Below are positions 17,276 through 31,900 of a stretch of 64,000 bases of DNA, piece by piece. Position numbers and translations under genes: made by a program. The first letter of the stretch is position 1; every line of letters begins with the position of its first letter. The stretch spans positions 93,993,233 through 94,057,232 of the forward strand of contig CM035407.1 of NCBI GenBank assembly GCA_020310875.1, written 5' to 3'. The notes under the pieces are model-generated. The model was not told the origin of the DNA and made no database searches. It saw nothing but the letters and a program-made list of their open reading frames with translations. The DNA is from Ceratopteris richardii. Taxonomy: Eukaryota; Streptophyta; Polypodiopsida; Polypodiales; Pteridaceae.

Positions 17276-19233
17276 TCGAGTCTAGGACGAATGTGTGATG
17301 GTAAGAGTATAGCAAGAAGTAGCGTTGGAAGGTAAAAATTTCAGTTTTTGTTGTTGTTTTTACTTAGTTTTTAGTGTTTTTCACCTCCCCCACACTCCAT
17401 CTTCATCACTGCATCATCATCTTCATCTCCAAAAAAAATCAGAAAATTCACCATATCCACCCATTCTCCTCATTTCCTCTCATTTGTGCATGCGAGAGAG
17501 TGAGAGAGAGCTTTTGCGCTTGTGTGTACTTTTGTTTTCTTGAGTTTTCTTGCAGGTACAGAGCTCCAGTGCATCAGGAAAGCTTGGAAAAGGTAAAATT
17601 TTCAGTTTCTGTCAGAAATTTCCGACTGTGTCAGACCATCGCAATGGTCTGCAAAGTTCGGAATTTGAAGAAGGCGACCACACCAGCGTGTAGAGCACAC
17701 TTGCGCCTCTAGGAATCCATACTTGCATTGCAAAAAATCATACTTTGGTGGACCATCGCGACGGTCTCAGACCATCGCGATTGTGTCACACCATCGCGAT
17801 AGGCTCACGCCATCGCGACGGCTCGGCCGGACCATCGCGACGGTCTCACGCCATCGCAACGGTTCATTTGGACCATCACGACGGTTCGCGGACCATCGCG
17901 ACGGTTCGCGGACCATCGCGACTGTTCGGTTGACCCCACACCATCGCAATTGGCTCACGCCATCGCGCCGACGGTGCCACGTGGCAAGCTAGACCATCGT
18001 GACGGTTCACACTTCACGCCATCGCGACGACACCCTTACACCATCACGACAACCCGAATTTTGGACCATCACGATTGGCTCATGCCATCGCACCCAGACC
18101 ATCGCGATTGGCTCAAGCCATCGCATCTGTGACCATCGCGACGGTTCACTTTGGACCATCGCGATTGTTCACGTTGACCGTTGACTCATGCCATCGCGAT
18201 TGTCCGCCTGATCGAGCCATCGCGATTGTCCGCCTGATCGAGCCATCGCGACGGTTCACACTCACGCCATCGCGATTGTCCACTTTCACGCCATCGCGAC
18301 GGTGCACTTCAGACCATCGCGATTGTTCACCTTCACGCCATCGCGACGGTCCCAGACCATCGCGATTGTCTCAGACCATCGCGATTGTGCACCCCCATCG
18401 CAAATTTTAGGGTTTCATTTTTTGGCCAATTTTGGGGCTATTTTTGGGAAATTTTTGGGTGATTATACTCATAGGAGACCCCTTAGCTCATATTTGGAGA
18501 AAAACCTGTTTGTCAGTTTTTACCCCCCAGGGCCTGAACGGTCATAACTTTTTCATCCAAAGTCCGTTTTTTGAGCTTAATAGCTCGTTAGAAAGCTCTT
18601 GACGAGTACTACGTGACCTCAACTATTTTTTTCTTAAAGGATACGACTATTTTTAGATAAGCTATTTTGAGGTTGACCTAGTTTGGGACTAGAAAGCCAG
18701 GGGGCAAACATTGAAAAGTTGGGCAAAAGGGAAGGGACTTAAAAGATGTATATACTCAAGTGCTTGATCATCCAACTGTGAATTGTTCTAATATTGATTT
18801 TTTCAGGTCTAGCGAGGGCAATCAAAGGCAACCAAAGCAAGGGAGAAGGGGCATAAAGCTTGGGAAGCGTGGCTTCTTGGGCATCAAAGCAACCAGAAAA
18901 GCTGACTCGAGGTTGGAAGATTACTCAACCCCCTCAGTCAATTCTTAGCTTAGGATAAACGTTAGCATTGTGGATTTAAGACGATAGGAACGCCTCAAGT
19001 TCAAGAGAATTAAATTTATCAAGATCAAGACTAAAGTAAAGGTGTGTGACACGAAAACCTAAAGGAAAGAACATAAGTCTGACGGAACGAGAACTCAAAG
19101 TACCACGGAAAGTCGAATTCCTGACGCATACATTAAGACAAGAATCTAAAGAAATCTAAAAAGAATCAAGAAAGTAATCACAAAGAATCATTGACGATCT
19201 GAGCGTGTACTGAGTGTGCAAGGAAGAAAATTA
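17276..19233 (+). other. Untranslated leader of element B
   Basis: This region of nearly 2 kb separates the primer site from gag. It holds a minisatellite (17751-18402) longer than that of A. Donor-like AAAAG|GTAAAA (GT at 17593) and acceptor-like TTTTTTCAG|GT (AG at 18805-18806, preceded by TCTAAT) correspond in position to the pair in A and would define an intron of about 1.2 kb containing the array. No conserved protein frame is seen. Confidence 0.6.
17751..18402. repeat. Palindrome-based minisatellite in the leader of element B
   Basis: Around 30 units of about 20-26 bp share the core CCATCGCGAYNGT (variants CCATCACGAC and CCATCGCAAT). They are the reverse-strand equivalents of the units in A when both are read in the sense of the element. 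Some neighbouring units are local duplicates (two copies of a 31-bp unit around 18190-18250), showing that the array grows by slippage or unequal exchange. An outlying unit lies at 17634-17650. Confidence 0.9.
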
Positions 19234-22200
19234 ATGAACCTTAGATCGGGCAAACATATAGGTAAGTCAGACCGACGAAGCCTTAGATCATCAGAGGCAA
19301 GTGTAAGAACTACTGCACGATCGTGGGCTCAACAATTGAACACTAGTTATCCCTACGAGAGCTCAGATACTAGTGATTCAGAAATGGCATTTAGCACAGA
19401 AAGACCAGAAGAAGGGTCGAATGTAGCCTATTTAGAAAAACCAGAAGGACCCTATAGAACGCAACTAGAGTTTCTCCGAACCAACCGATTAGGTGCTTGC
19501 ATCTATGAGGATGGTTTGCGAAGGCAAGTGGTGCAAATGCACAACCCTGATCAACCCATTGGATTGGAACGTCCAGTGGTGAAATTTGAGAGAGACACAT
19601 ACATAGACAAAGAAGGAACTATGTACATCTTAAGTACGCAGCCAAACAATACCAACAAGTTTGGCGTGATTCAGCTAGAGACGGAAACTAAATCTCAAGG
19701 AAAAGAACCATTAGAAGAGCCTAGAACACCTAGAGGGAAATATGTAGTGACACGAGTACTAATCACGGAATGGATCCCTCAGGACAACAGAAGCATAGAG
19801 TTGTTTGTAAATAAAGAAACTGATGAAGCCTTTTGGAGATACAAGACAGAACTACTTAGTGAGGTAGGAATCATCACTATATACGAGTTCAAGGACCCGG
19901 ATACACCTGGAAAGGTTGTATACCTGGATGAGACTTCAGAAAGAGTCTTTGTGGTGCCTGACCACGCTAAAAACACATACACATGGAGAGGTGAATTGGT
20001 ATTCCCTCCATCTAGAACGAACATGAATACAAGTCAACAAGGGGCAGGAGCATCATCAACCCATGGAAATCAAAGAGAGAGAAATAAAGAGAGACCCGAA
20101 GTAAGCTTCACTCATCCCATAGGGAGAGATAGAACAACCACGGACACTAATAGAGCGGATAGACAAAGAGATCATGGAATACCAGGTGGTAGAGATGATT
20201 TTCCTCTACCTAGACCACGTGAACACGCAAGAATATTGAGACCCACTCAATTAGTAAAATCCATGAAAAATTATTTTGATGGGACAGGGGATCCCTATGA
20301 CCATGTCGCAGAATTCAAGCAAGTACTAAGAGCAGAACAAGTCGAAGACATGTTCACGCAATATAATGCATTTGGACTAACGTTAAAAAATACCGCTTTA
20401 ACTTGGTTCCAACCGTTGCAACAGAGGCAATTTAGAGACATCCATCACTTTTTAGAGTCATTCATCACTGAATTCTCTAAAAGTGGGATTAGACATGACA
20501 CGTCTTCGTTGATTCATAGCTTCAAACAGACCCCTCAAGAAACAGTTAGACTCGCAGGACGTAGGTTTAGACAATATGTTGAATGATGTCCAATGCAAGA
20601 GCTACCCTCACAAGCTAAGCAAGTGTCATTGTTTCTAGATGGCTTGTTGAGCTCTAAACTACGCTCCTATGTGTACCTAAAAGAACCCAGAACGCTAGAG
20701 CAATGTGTGAGAATATGCATAGACATTGAGGACAACTTAGGAGACGAGCTGGAACTCTCAAAGGTCTATAAGGATTCAGACTGTTCATCTCTAGCATCCA
20801 TAAAATTGTCTAACTCGATAGAAGACCTAGCAGAAAAAGTGGCCCAGAAACTAGGAGTTTCCAGCAAACCTAGGGTACTAATGAACAAGCGCTGTTACAC
20901 CTGTGGTGGTGATCACATGGCAAATGTGTGTCCCAATGCACCACAACCACAAGCCAACCCTAGTAGCCAATACTGTACAATTGAAAGAAGATACACGAAT
21001 CATACGGCTCAGGACTGCCCATACAACAAACAAACCGTGAGACAGAACTACCCACAAGCATACCAGCAGCCAGGTAGGTATCAAGGCCAATACAATGCTC
21101 AGCCTTATTACTATAGGCCTCATCAGAACTACCCATACCAGGCTCAACAGAGACCTCAACCTATCTTAGCTCAGCAGCCACCCCCACCAGCGAATGTCAT
21201 CTCAGTCAAATACGCTGCTGCAGAAGAGAACCTAAGCAGGGCCTTAGTGCCTTCTTCACCTTTGATCACAGAGAGTGACCCACACTCAAACAGTTTTGAC
21301 TCTACGCATGTAGATAGTCCACCCGCATATTACACGGAGTCACCAGAACATGTGGAGACATATCATTATGATAGTCCACCAGTGGAACCTAGTTGGGAGC
21401 CAGACTATGCTAATGTGATGTACACAAACCCAAATCCACGGCCCCAAGTAAGACAATAGAGACCACAGGGCCCTAGAGGACCATGCTTTAGGTGCCAAGG
21501 AGATCACTTCATAAAGGATTGTCCACATCCCTCGATATCAGGACAATCACAGTACTATAACATCCAAGGCTTTTGTGCCGATTGTGGCAAAGAGCATATA
21601 ATCAAAGATTGTCCTAAGAACCCTGTTAATGCTTCGAATGTGACACCGATCAATGTGATAGGTATTGTAAATAACACAGATGGATCCAACCCTACGTACG
21701 TGCCTATCCAAGCTATAACAAGAGCCCAGGCGCTCTTACAGAACCAACAGCTTAATCAAGAGAAAGTAGCCGGAAGTAGTGAAGTTGTAGAATCTAGCAG
21801 TAAAAAGACAAAATCTTGGAAAGATTCTAGAGAAAGAATAAAGAGAAAGTGGAGTAAAAAGATAACTGAGTTGGAAGGAAGTTTAAAAGAGTCTAGAGCC
21901 AAAATCCTAGAATTGACTTCACAGGAATTGAATCAAGAGAATCCAGCTTAGAAATCAGGATCAGTTTTAGCGGAACCCATACCAGAAAATCTAGACATGA
22001 TGTTTCGTGCATATCAGGCTAGATTAAAAGAAGGACCTCAGGTAGCTGAAATGAGTAAAAACTACCCTCGAGCAGATCTAGAAATTGAGAGAACTAAACT
22101 TTGCATGAAGATGGTAGAATTAGCACAAGCTTTGTTTGAAGCCTCTAGATATCTTAATTGGAACAACATGGCAAAACCGAAACTACACTTTCAAGGACTA

Positions 22201-25200
22201 ATGGAGAGGCTAGAATACTTGATAGAGAGCAAAGAGAAAAAGGATCAGCCTAGGAACCCTATTGTCCAAGAGACACAGGAAAGGAATGCACCATCCCAGT
22301 TTCAAGTACCCAATACAGAAAGTCAAGACAATTTGTCTTCCATACATAGGTACTCACATGAATTTTTGAGAGAAATCCAAGAAGAGAAATGGAGAAAAGA
22401 ACAAGGAACCCATCCTCCTATTCAAGAAATAGATGACTTGCAGGAACAATTTCCCCAAGATATTCCCTCTATTTACGATGATGTAGAGGAAGAACAACTG
22501 AGTGAACACACAAGATTTGAATCTAGTTCTTTACAAGAATTACCTCAGTTCACAGGACCTTGGGAAGCAAAGTCTATTAGTATGAGAGCACCCACGATAA
22601 TAGTGAGGAATGAAGAATCAGTAATCCCTAGAAACACGGAAGTGATCAAGAATACCAAAGTACAGTGTAATCTCACTCTAGAGGAGTTATTGAAGGTAAA
22701 ACCAGAACTGTCGAAGCATGTAGCAAATCAATTCCCTGAGCTTGCTACTACTCCCTCACAAATAGGATCACATAAGAAGGTACCGGAAATACCCGTAGAA
22801 AAGATTGGAGATGTAAGCGAAGGAGAGGAAGGTAACACTTATCTTCCGATAACCCATCAGGGCTACACCACGAAAGCCATCTTAGATTCAGGAGCCGGTG
22901 TAGCCATCGCTACCACCACTTTATGGAAACGTTGGGGTAAGCCAACATTAAGACCTACCAGGATGAAGCTACAAATGGCTGATGGACACATAGAAAAACC
23001 ATTAGGCTTACTAGAAGGCATATCTCTCACCACTTGTGGTGTAGAATTTGAGCATACTTTCGCCATTTGTGACTTTGCAAAAAATCATGCTTATGAGATG
23101 ATATTGGGACGACCATTCATGCGTCAGTTGCAAATTGTACAAGATTGGGGAACTAATTCTTTGTACTTGCAACATTTAGGGGTGACTACCAAAGTCAATC
23201 TTAAAGACTATTCACATAGAGACGTACCCCCAATACAATGGAATACCATCCATAAGACACAAGTAGAAACAGAATCCGTGCACTCATTAAAATCAGATCC
23301 TTCTTGGTTGCATGAGGATACTCATTTATGGATGTGTAAAGTTGCAAAACAAGAGGAAGAAAGATTAGAAGCAAGGACCGTAGGTGCAGAACAACATCCA
23401 CGAACCCTTCAAGATCCAGCCTACGCACCTGTAGTATTCCCAGACGAAGAGTTTGAACCCCATTGTTGGGCAGAAATCCTAGCAACCATGGATGTAGCCA
23501 TCAACGAAGAACAATGGACACCCCACTGTGACGAGGATGGCTATGACATTTCAGTTTTTACGATAGAACCAATCATGTGCGATGCAATTTTAGAAGAATG
23601 TGAACCTAACACTGATGCATTTGAGGATGCAAGTGATTTTAATTTAGAATCAATTATCATGGACCCACCCTTTGCATCAGAGGAAGAATATTTCTATGAA
23701 GTAGAGACTCACCCTCAGAGACACGAGGAAATTATGAATGACGTGAGAATAGCCACTCAAGTGACTAGCAAAAGTGAAGGCAAGAAAAGAAAGAAGAAAG
23801 AAACCATGTCAAAAAAAGCAGAATCTTTATTTGAAGTACCCGAGAATTTCAAGAAATATGAAATCGAAGATAGAAGAATCATGGTAGGAATGCCTAATAG
23901 GAAGGCGAATGACGGACAAGTATATGATAACCGAGAGAAAACCAAGAAAATAATAGTAGCTATAGAAGGAGAAGAAGAAAAATGTACATACATAGGGCAT
24001 GATTTGACGAAGGAAGAAGAAGAAGAATTAGTTGCCCTATTGCGCGAATATAGAGATGTGTTCGCTTGGAGTTACAAAGATTTGAAAGGAGTAGCTCCAT
24101 ATATATGTTCTCATAGAATCCCTATGACTCGAGACGCAAAACCTACGAAACAAAAACCTTACACGTACAATGATAACTACGTTGTGAAGATTAAAGAGGA
24201 GATAGATCGGCTGATAGAAGCAGGATTCATTTACGAGATGGAGCATACTGAATGGGTATCCCCTATTGTGGTTATGCCCAAGAAGAATGGAAAATTGCGT
24301 GTGTGTATTAACCTTAAAAAAGTTACTGCCGCCACAATTAGAGACAATTATCCTCTTCCTATCACAGAACATCTATTGGAAAGAGTTACGGGCAAGGAAG
24401 TTTACAACTTCCTTGATGGTTTCTCAGGCTATAATCAAGTAGCCATTGCTCCAGAAGATCAACACAAGACGGCTTTTGCCACTGAATGGGGCATATTTGC
24501 ATTTCGTGTAATGCCTTTTGGGCTCACAAATGCACCCGCCACTTTCCAGCGACTCATGTGTCATGTTTTTAAGGAATTCTTACGCAAGAGTTTGGAAGTT
24601 TATGTCGATGACTTATGTGCACATTCAAATGTAAGACAGACACATATCCCAGAGTTAAGACAAATATTTGACAAATGTCGAGAATATCAGGTTTGTTTGA
24701 ACCCAGAAAAATGCGTTTTCATGGTCAGACAAGGTAAAATTCTAGGACACATTGTGTCAAAAAATGGAATCTCTACGGATGAGGAAAAAGTGAAGGTAAT
24801 TGCAGAATTACCTAGACCAACTAATGTGAAAGAGGTACAGGCATTTATGGGCCATTGTGGTTATTATAGGAGATGAATGCATGTATGCAATCATAGCCAA
24901 GCCTTTGTACTCTCTTTTAACCAACTTTGAATGGACAGATGAATGTGAAAATTCATTCAATGAACTCAAACGACGCTTGTGCTCAGCACCTATATTGACT
25001 ACACCAGATTGGAGTAAGCCTTTCCATGTACATGTGGATGCATCCAATTACGCCATAGGATGCGTGTTAGCACAACCCACGAATGAAGGTAACATAGATC
25101 TCCCCATAGCTTACGCGAGCAGACAATTGAACGCAGCAGAAAGAAATTACACCACGACGGAACGAGAAGGATTAGGGATGATCTACGCAGTAAAGAAGTT

Positions 25201-28200
25201 TAGGCACTACTTGTTGGCCAATAAGTTCAAGTTCTCTACAGATCATCAAGCCCTATTGTACCTAGTCAACAAACCATGTAACACAGGACGATTGATACGT
25301 TGGTTTCTATTACTCATGGAGTATGATTTTGAAGTCGTAGTCAGGAAAGGAAAGACACATCTTAGAGCTGACCACCTTTCGAGATTAACCTCAGGAGAAG
25401 CTCCTCAAGGAATAGCGGATGAATTACCATATGCTTATTTGTTTAATCTTGAGATAGCACCAGAATGGGCTAAACCTATAGTCCCTATTCTAACATACGG
25501 ACCCAAGAATCCTAAGATAAAGATCAAAGAAGGAGAGATTACCAAGTCTCAGAGATACCAAATAATGGCAGGAAGCATATATAAACAGGATAATCAAAAG
25601 ATTCTTGCTTGTTGTGTAGATGAATCAGAACATGCGAATTGGTTGCAATTAGCACACATAGGTGCACTAAAGCAACATCATTCGAAACATCGAACATTAC
25701 AGACTCTGCATAGACTAGGAGTATATTGGCCTTCGATGGAAGTAGATGTCTACAAATTGTGTAAAGAATGCCATGTTTGTTGTGAAAGACCACCAGTAGA
25801 GCATGCTACATTATATCACATGTCTCTCACACCAGACTGGAGTGAACCTTTAGTGACATACTTGAGGACGAAGACATTCCCTCAAGGAATGACCTTAGCT
25901 CGACAACGCAATCTGGAGCAGGAAGCTCAAGACTATTCATTTATTGGCGATAATCTATACAAAAGAGGATGAGATGGATATCTAAGACAATGTGTTCATG
26001 AAAGCAATTATCTGAGCATACTAGAGACTGCACACCAAGGTGTGGCAGGAGATCATTTTGGACCTGAAAGGATAATCAAAGCCATCCTCTTTGCAGGATT
26101 ATGGTGGCCCACTCTTCACATGGATGCTCATACCTATGTAAAGAGATGTGATGTGTGCCAAAGAACTCAGTTTCCTACTCGCAGAGATGAAATGCCATTG
26201 AAACCCATGATGGGCGGACGTGCATTTTCAAAGTGGGGTATAGACTTTGTAGGACCCATTAACCCCCCTGCAAAAGGTACACATGCTGAATACATTATTG
26301 TTGCCACAGATTATCTTACGAAATGGGTAGAGGCAAAAGCCACGAAAAAGAATGATGCACACACAACTGCAAAATTCTTATTTGAGAATGTCTTTACAAG
26401 ATATGGACTGCCTATAGAGTTAGTGAGCGATCGAGGCACTCACTTTCTAAACCAAGTCATTGAATATTTGTTACAGGATTTTATGGTGATTCACAAGAAA
26501 TCTGCACCATATCATCCTCAGGCCAATGGTCAGGCTGAAAGCACTAATAAGATCCTTTGTAACGTACTGACGAAACTCGTGAACAACAAACGTTCAGATT
26601 GGGACAAACAGTTACATCATGCTGTTTGGGCATATCGAGTGGCCTACAAGACCGTACTCAATGCAACTCCCTTTCATATGGTTTTTGGTCAGAATGCAGT
26701 GCTTCCTTTGGACTTCTTGATACCGACCCTTAAGGTTGCACAAGAACATCAGTGGACCGGCCATGAGTTATCAGCTAGAATAATGGACTTGGAACGATTA
26801 GGAGAAACCAGGCTAAAGGCAGCAGCAGGCATATATGCAGCGAAGAAGCGACAGAAAGCATATTTTGATGCGCATGTGAAAGATAAAGGCCTAAAAGAAG
26901 GAGATTTAGTTCTAGTATATACGCTAAAGCAACACGCACGTAAGTTAGAAAAGCGAGGTTATGGACCTATGATCATTAACAGACTCTCGACAAGTGGAGC
27001 AGTACAGTTAGCCACCTTAGAAGGAGACATAATGCCTAATTATATTAGTGGCTATAGAGTCAAGCTATATCAGGAACCTCTTAATGAGGATATGCTTAGA
27101 TGACTCACGTTGGCAAAGAAGCGTAAGGAGGAAGAAAATAGAATACGAGCGGAAGCTCAGGCAGAAGCAATAGAACGCATTAAACGCATGAAGTTAAGAA
27201 GACAAGGACTAGGGAGAGAACATTATAACCATCTGGAAACTACACCCAGATATCCCATGGCCATGTGTCAAGTAAAGTCAACCACTCATCCTAGTATAGT
27301 GGACAGGAGACCATTCATTACAGTCAGGCTACAGCACGGCAACCCTTGCCAAGAGCTCAGGGCTTTAATTGACTCAGGTGCTGCGACTAGTGCGATTAGA
27401 TGGTCCCACTACAAGGATTCAGGAATAGAAATGCGGCCAATTGAGGCATACCTCATAGGGCTAGGAGGCATGGAAACCCCTTGCATGGGTGAGGTGGACC
27501 TTCCTATCCTCATTAAGGAAGTGACCATGACAGCGAAGCTACTAGTGTGCCATGATGACGACCTGATAGAACCCCTAATCCTTGGCCAAGATTGGCTATA
27601 CGATCACTCAGTGGACCTAAATCTTAGACAAGGCTCCTTACAGATTGGAACCTTAGAACAGAAGCGAGTGATACCGCTTGACTTCCCTAACGGCATTCCA
27701 ACTGAGGTTTGTAATCCTAGACCCTATGAAATGCATGCGACGGAAGACCGGGAGATCTTGGGTCAGATCAATCACGTTACGTCTACACCAACCCACTCGG
27801 TCTTGGCTATGGACAGTTGTCAATCAGAAGGACGACAGGAGATCTTCCCTGGGGCTTCCTGCAAACTAGAAGGGGAAGCTACCCAACCGCTAGGGCAGAT
27901 GGACACAATCAGCGGTCAGGTGGGTTGCATCAGCGGCCAAATGAGCACAACACCCTGCGGTGCTCATCCTTCCAAACTTGTTGCGGACTGGCCTAGATTA
28001 AAGATAAATAACGAATCACTTCCTAATGGGCAAGTCACGCAAGTGTTGGATCTCCCTTCTTTTGCAAAGCAGAGCATCCAATGGACCTCTCAAACCCAAC
28101 CATGAAGGAGTCAACCACAACAGAGGAACCCAGACCGACGACACCACCAGATAAGGCAAGGAAAGCAGCAGTATCAGCATCACAGAACAAGTGGCACGAG

Positions 28201-28684
28201 ACAAATATGGGTGCCAAAAGGATAGCAACCACAGGCTATTGGCAACACTGCAGACAAGAACAGGACAAAGTTTCAAAAGAAGCAGAGTCAGTATCCAAAG
28301 TCCCCTCGATCTTCTTCTACAAGTACAAATACTCGGCAGATTTGGATCGCCAAGAAGTATCTTATCAATCGACCCACACCCACGCAGATTTGGGTACCCA
28401 AACAATGTATTATAGCCCAACCCTCAAGCCATGTAATATATACCCCTCAAAAATCTTTCCATCCTTCAATACCACCAAACCCGATACCACTTTTTGTCCC
28501 TCAGCAAAAACACACCACCCACTCAAAGACTCCTAGGAAATGGATACCGAAACGTATCCAGACGTCTTCTTGTATCCCCTTATCTAACAATTCTCCCACC
28601 CCGCTTAAACACCACCCTTGTAATAATTCACCCTCAACTAAACCTTGTATGAATTCACACACCATAACCCCACGTCCCGCATAA
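19234..28684 (+). pseudogene. Broken gag-pol of element B
   Basis: This is the counterpart of 4386-13844 in domain order and length. Landmarks: gag capsid 20260-20600; zinc knuckles near 20893, 21484 and 21580; retropepsin 1 near 22885; RT with YVDDL near 24600; RNase H 25019-25385; H2C2 module 1 25655-25780 and module 2 26033-26165; integrase core 26241-26560; retropepsin-like domain 2 near 27367-27600. It is interrupted by TGA 20584, TAG 21457, TAG 21949, a 2-bp deletion near 24874, TGA 25970, TGA 27101, a frame disturbance ending in TGA near 28103, and TAG 28223. Between them the frame is well preserved, so decay is recent. The donor-like ATAG|GTAAGT is kept at 19258-19267. Confidence 0.9.
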
Positions 28685-28915
28685 TAAAAGCTCATCAAGA
28701 AATGTACGCATAATCTGACAATGTAGGCGTCTAGAGACATGCATTAGCTCTGCAAAAAAATCATAGCATCAATCACTTCACGACACTTGGCTACACGGGT
28801 TACACATCGGTTATGGAAAGGGATTGCGGTCTCACCTTAATGGGATCATAATTAATTTCCATGCTAATGTGTTAATCTTTTGTAGTAGATCTTTTCCATT
28901 AGCTCGTCAGTCATC
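28685..28915 (+). promoter_or_regulatory. Spacer before the second frame of element B, with candidate 3' splice site
   Basis: This spacer corresponds to 4156-4385 of A. The block GCTAATGTGTTAATCTTTTG followed by TAG (AG 28884-28885) is the same as in A, whereas flanking bases differ, suggesting constraint on a splice acceptor 31 bp before the ATG. No gene is seen. Confidence 0.4.
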
Positions 28916-31900
28916 ATGCAAACCGAAGAAGGACCATCAGAAGCTGGCCCAAGCACACCAATGGCCAATATTGGAGAATTACTCGCGGAATCTTATCCGA
29001 CGATGCAACCACCCGAGTTTCAAGGTTTTCCAGGACCCATGCCAATCGACGATCCTCCTAGAGGATACACTGAGAAGATTCATCGTAACTCTCACTGGTT
29101 TCAAGGCCTAGCAGGAGCATTAGCAGACGCTGATTTCATATTTGAGGCCAATTTGGCATTTGATCTTCGCACATGGACCAAGTACCAGTTCTTTTCAAGA
29201 GAATTTGAAGGACTGCAGAATACACAAGATTTAACGCACGTTTGGGCACGAGCGGGATTTACAGAATATTTTAGTGACCCTCTGCCTAAACCCGATTTTT
29301 ACAAATGCTTTTACCTAGTAACCACCTTGACAGCTTCAGAGAACAAGGATCTACCCGGAACATTCATGTTACCATCCTTGGTAAATGACCCTCCATTCAG
29401 AAGGTTTTATTTGTCCAAAGATTTAATTCGTGCAGCTCTCAAAATACATGGAACGCATACTCCAACGGAGAGAGAACGGCTAGTCCCAGAGCAGATGAAA
29501 CGTGGTGATGTTACTAAGTGGGAGGATATTTCAGCTATAACCCCTGAGCTCTCCAAGCCCTTGCGGATATGCATGCAGCACTTTGCTTTCCCAGCTCAGG
29601 ATCGTTTTACCATGCCCCACAAAAGAATCTGGTTTGGATTATACTTAGCATGTACTGGACCTCAAACTGTTGACCTAGCTAGCTGGATAATTGATCAGCT
29701 CTATTTAGCACAACATAGGTGGGAGCGAAAGAAGGTCATCAATGGGTGTTGTGCACTTACAAGGATTATATATATGTGCTTGGCATATGACTTACCCATA
29801 GAGCGCGCCATGACCAGTGAGGAATTGAAGGCATTCAAAGGGACCACTAAGAAGGCTAGAAAGTCTAGCAAAGGCAGAGCCGGAAAACGCATGAGAGGAA
29901 CCATACCCTGCCTTCAGGTGCCAGAATCACCCTCACCACAACCATCTCCAGAGCAGTCACCGACCGCATCCACTCCCATGGTACCACCAATTCGTATACG
30001 GTTATCAAGACCAGTTACGCCGCAGGGCACCACCAGTACTGTTGAACCTCAAGCAGCCACAACCCCAGAACCTACAACCACGACAACAGAACTTCCCACC
30101 ACCATTGGTATGGACGCTTTCTCTTTTCCAATACCCCATTTAGAAGCAGAACAAACAGCACCACTGGATCCAACTTTTGAGTTTGAGATGCCCGATGCAT
30201 TCTCCAATGAGTTCCAATTTTCAGAAGGACAACTATTTTCTCAAGAATTTGAAAGGCCTAGCTACCCCACCACACCCCGGGATCAGCCACAAGGACAGAT
30301 TGTGCCTAGCTCTGATGACGAAAGAACAGCAACCGATGACGACGAAGGCGATGACGAAGCAAGCCAGGGCACTATCGAATCCCAAGAGCATGAACAGACA
30401 GATGGCCAAGGCCAACAAATAGACACACATGGTGATACAAGTACCCATGAAGATGAAACTTACGAAGCAGCCGCTTACACACTGGCTATTAAGAAGTTGT
30501 ATAGAACTATGGAAAAGGTTTGGGCACGCAAAAAGCTGACTGAGGAAGAGAGTCAAGCGATAATAGAACAAGAACTTGTCACAGGCGGATTCGAAGACGC
30601 ATACATCAAAGGATTCAGAGAGTTAGTCAAATCAGTAGGCTCCAACGAAGCACTTAGGTACTTGCAAAGAAAGCCACTACCACAGTTTGACTCCCACAGA
30701 GTATGACTACTTTCAAAGCCCGGCAAATATATTCGTGTACCAACAGGAGCACAGTGTTCAGAACAAGCCAGGGAGGCACGCCTCGTCCCCGAAAGTTCGT
30801 TGGCAGTAGGAATCATCCTTGTAGATTCCCCACCCCGCGCTACAACTGTACATACCTCAGTAGTCACTGAAGTACCGACCACCCCAACCGCTCCTCCATC
30901 ACCGCCCATCCCTCCAGCCTCCCCTATTCACCCTCCTTCTCCCAGACCAACATCTTCATTCGCCGGTGGCGTAGCAGAAATCGTCTTTACGACCACTCAC
31001 CCCACAATTCCTGCACCCATTAGACCCAGTCTACCCCCTCACACATCCACCTTTCCATTCAACCCATTCCTCCATCCATCTTTCCCGTCCTTCCCCACAC
31101 CTCCACGACCCCTTTTCCCATTCCCACCGCCATTAACCTTCTCCCCAGTCTCACCTCCCCGACCCACGGTAACCCCTATTTCCCCTTTCCACCAAGCTGC
31201 ACCAGCCAGCCCCCCTGTAAATTACTCCTCAACCTTTGTAAATCCCGTATTTACACCAGCACAAGCACCCACGGTCACACCCATATTCACGGTCACTGCA
31301 CTGGACACGTCCAATGACATGGACATCTCACCACCCACTGCACCATCACTCACTTCACTCACGGCACAAACATTTTTAGGCACATCACAATTTTCAACAA
31401 TCACTATAGCATCCACCTTCCCACCCCCATTCCCCGTTCCCGTTGCATCTACACCCACTGCATCTTCATTTAGCACCCCATTAATACTATCACCCACTGT
31501 AGATAATGCATTGCGACAGATGTTCATGTGTATGACGCAAGTAAGAGATGAGTTCACATCTCTTGGCGATAACTACCAGCAACTGCAGAGGACAACCAAT
31601 GACTTACAGTCGGAGCTTAATTTATTGTCTATTGAGAATGCCTCACTGAACAGCCGATACCAAGAATTACGAGAGGCCTATCATAAATTAGAACTAGAAA
31701 GCGAAGAAAAGACCAAGGAAGCCACTGCTGACCTGGATAACTTATTAAGAGCCCAGACAGTCCGCAATGCAACGCTAACACGAAATATGGGCTTACTACG
31801 AAGACACCTAGCAGCCGCCAAGGAAGAAAACCAGCGCTTACAGGATCAGAACCGAGAAAACTTAGAAGCAGCGCTCAACCACCCAGACCAACCACTCAGT

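Noticed and set aside
14646..18402. CRISPR-like array or telomere-type satellite
   Set aside because: Units are irregular in length, lie inside retrotransposon leaders of a plant genome, and have no unique spacers or cas genes.
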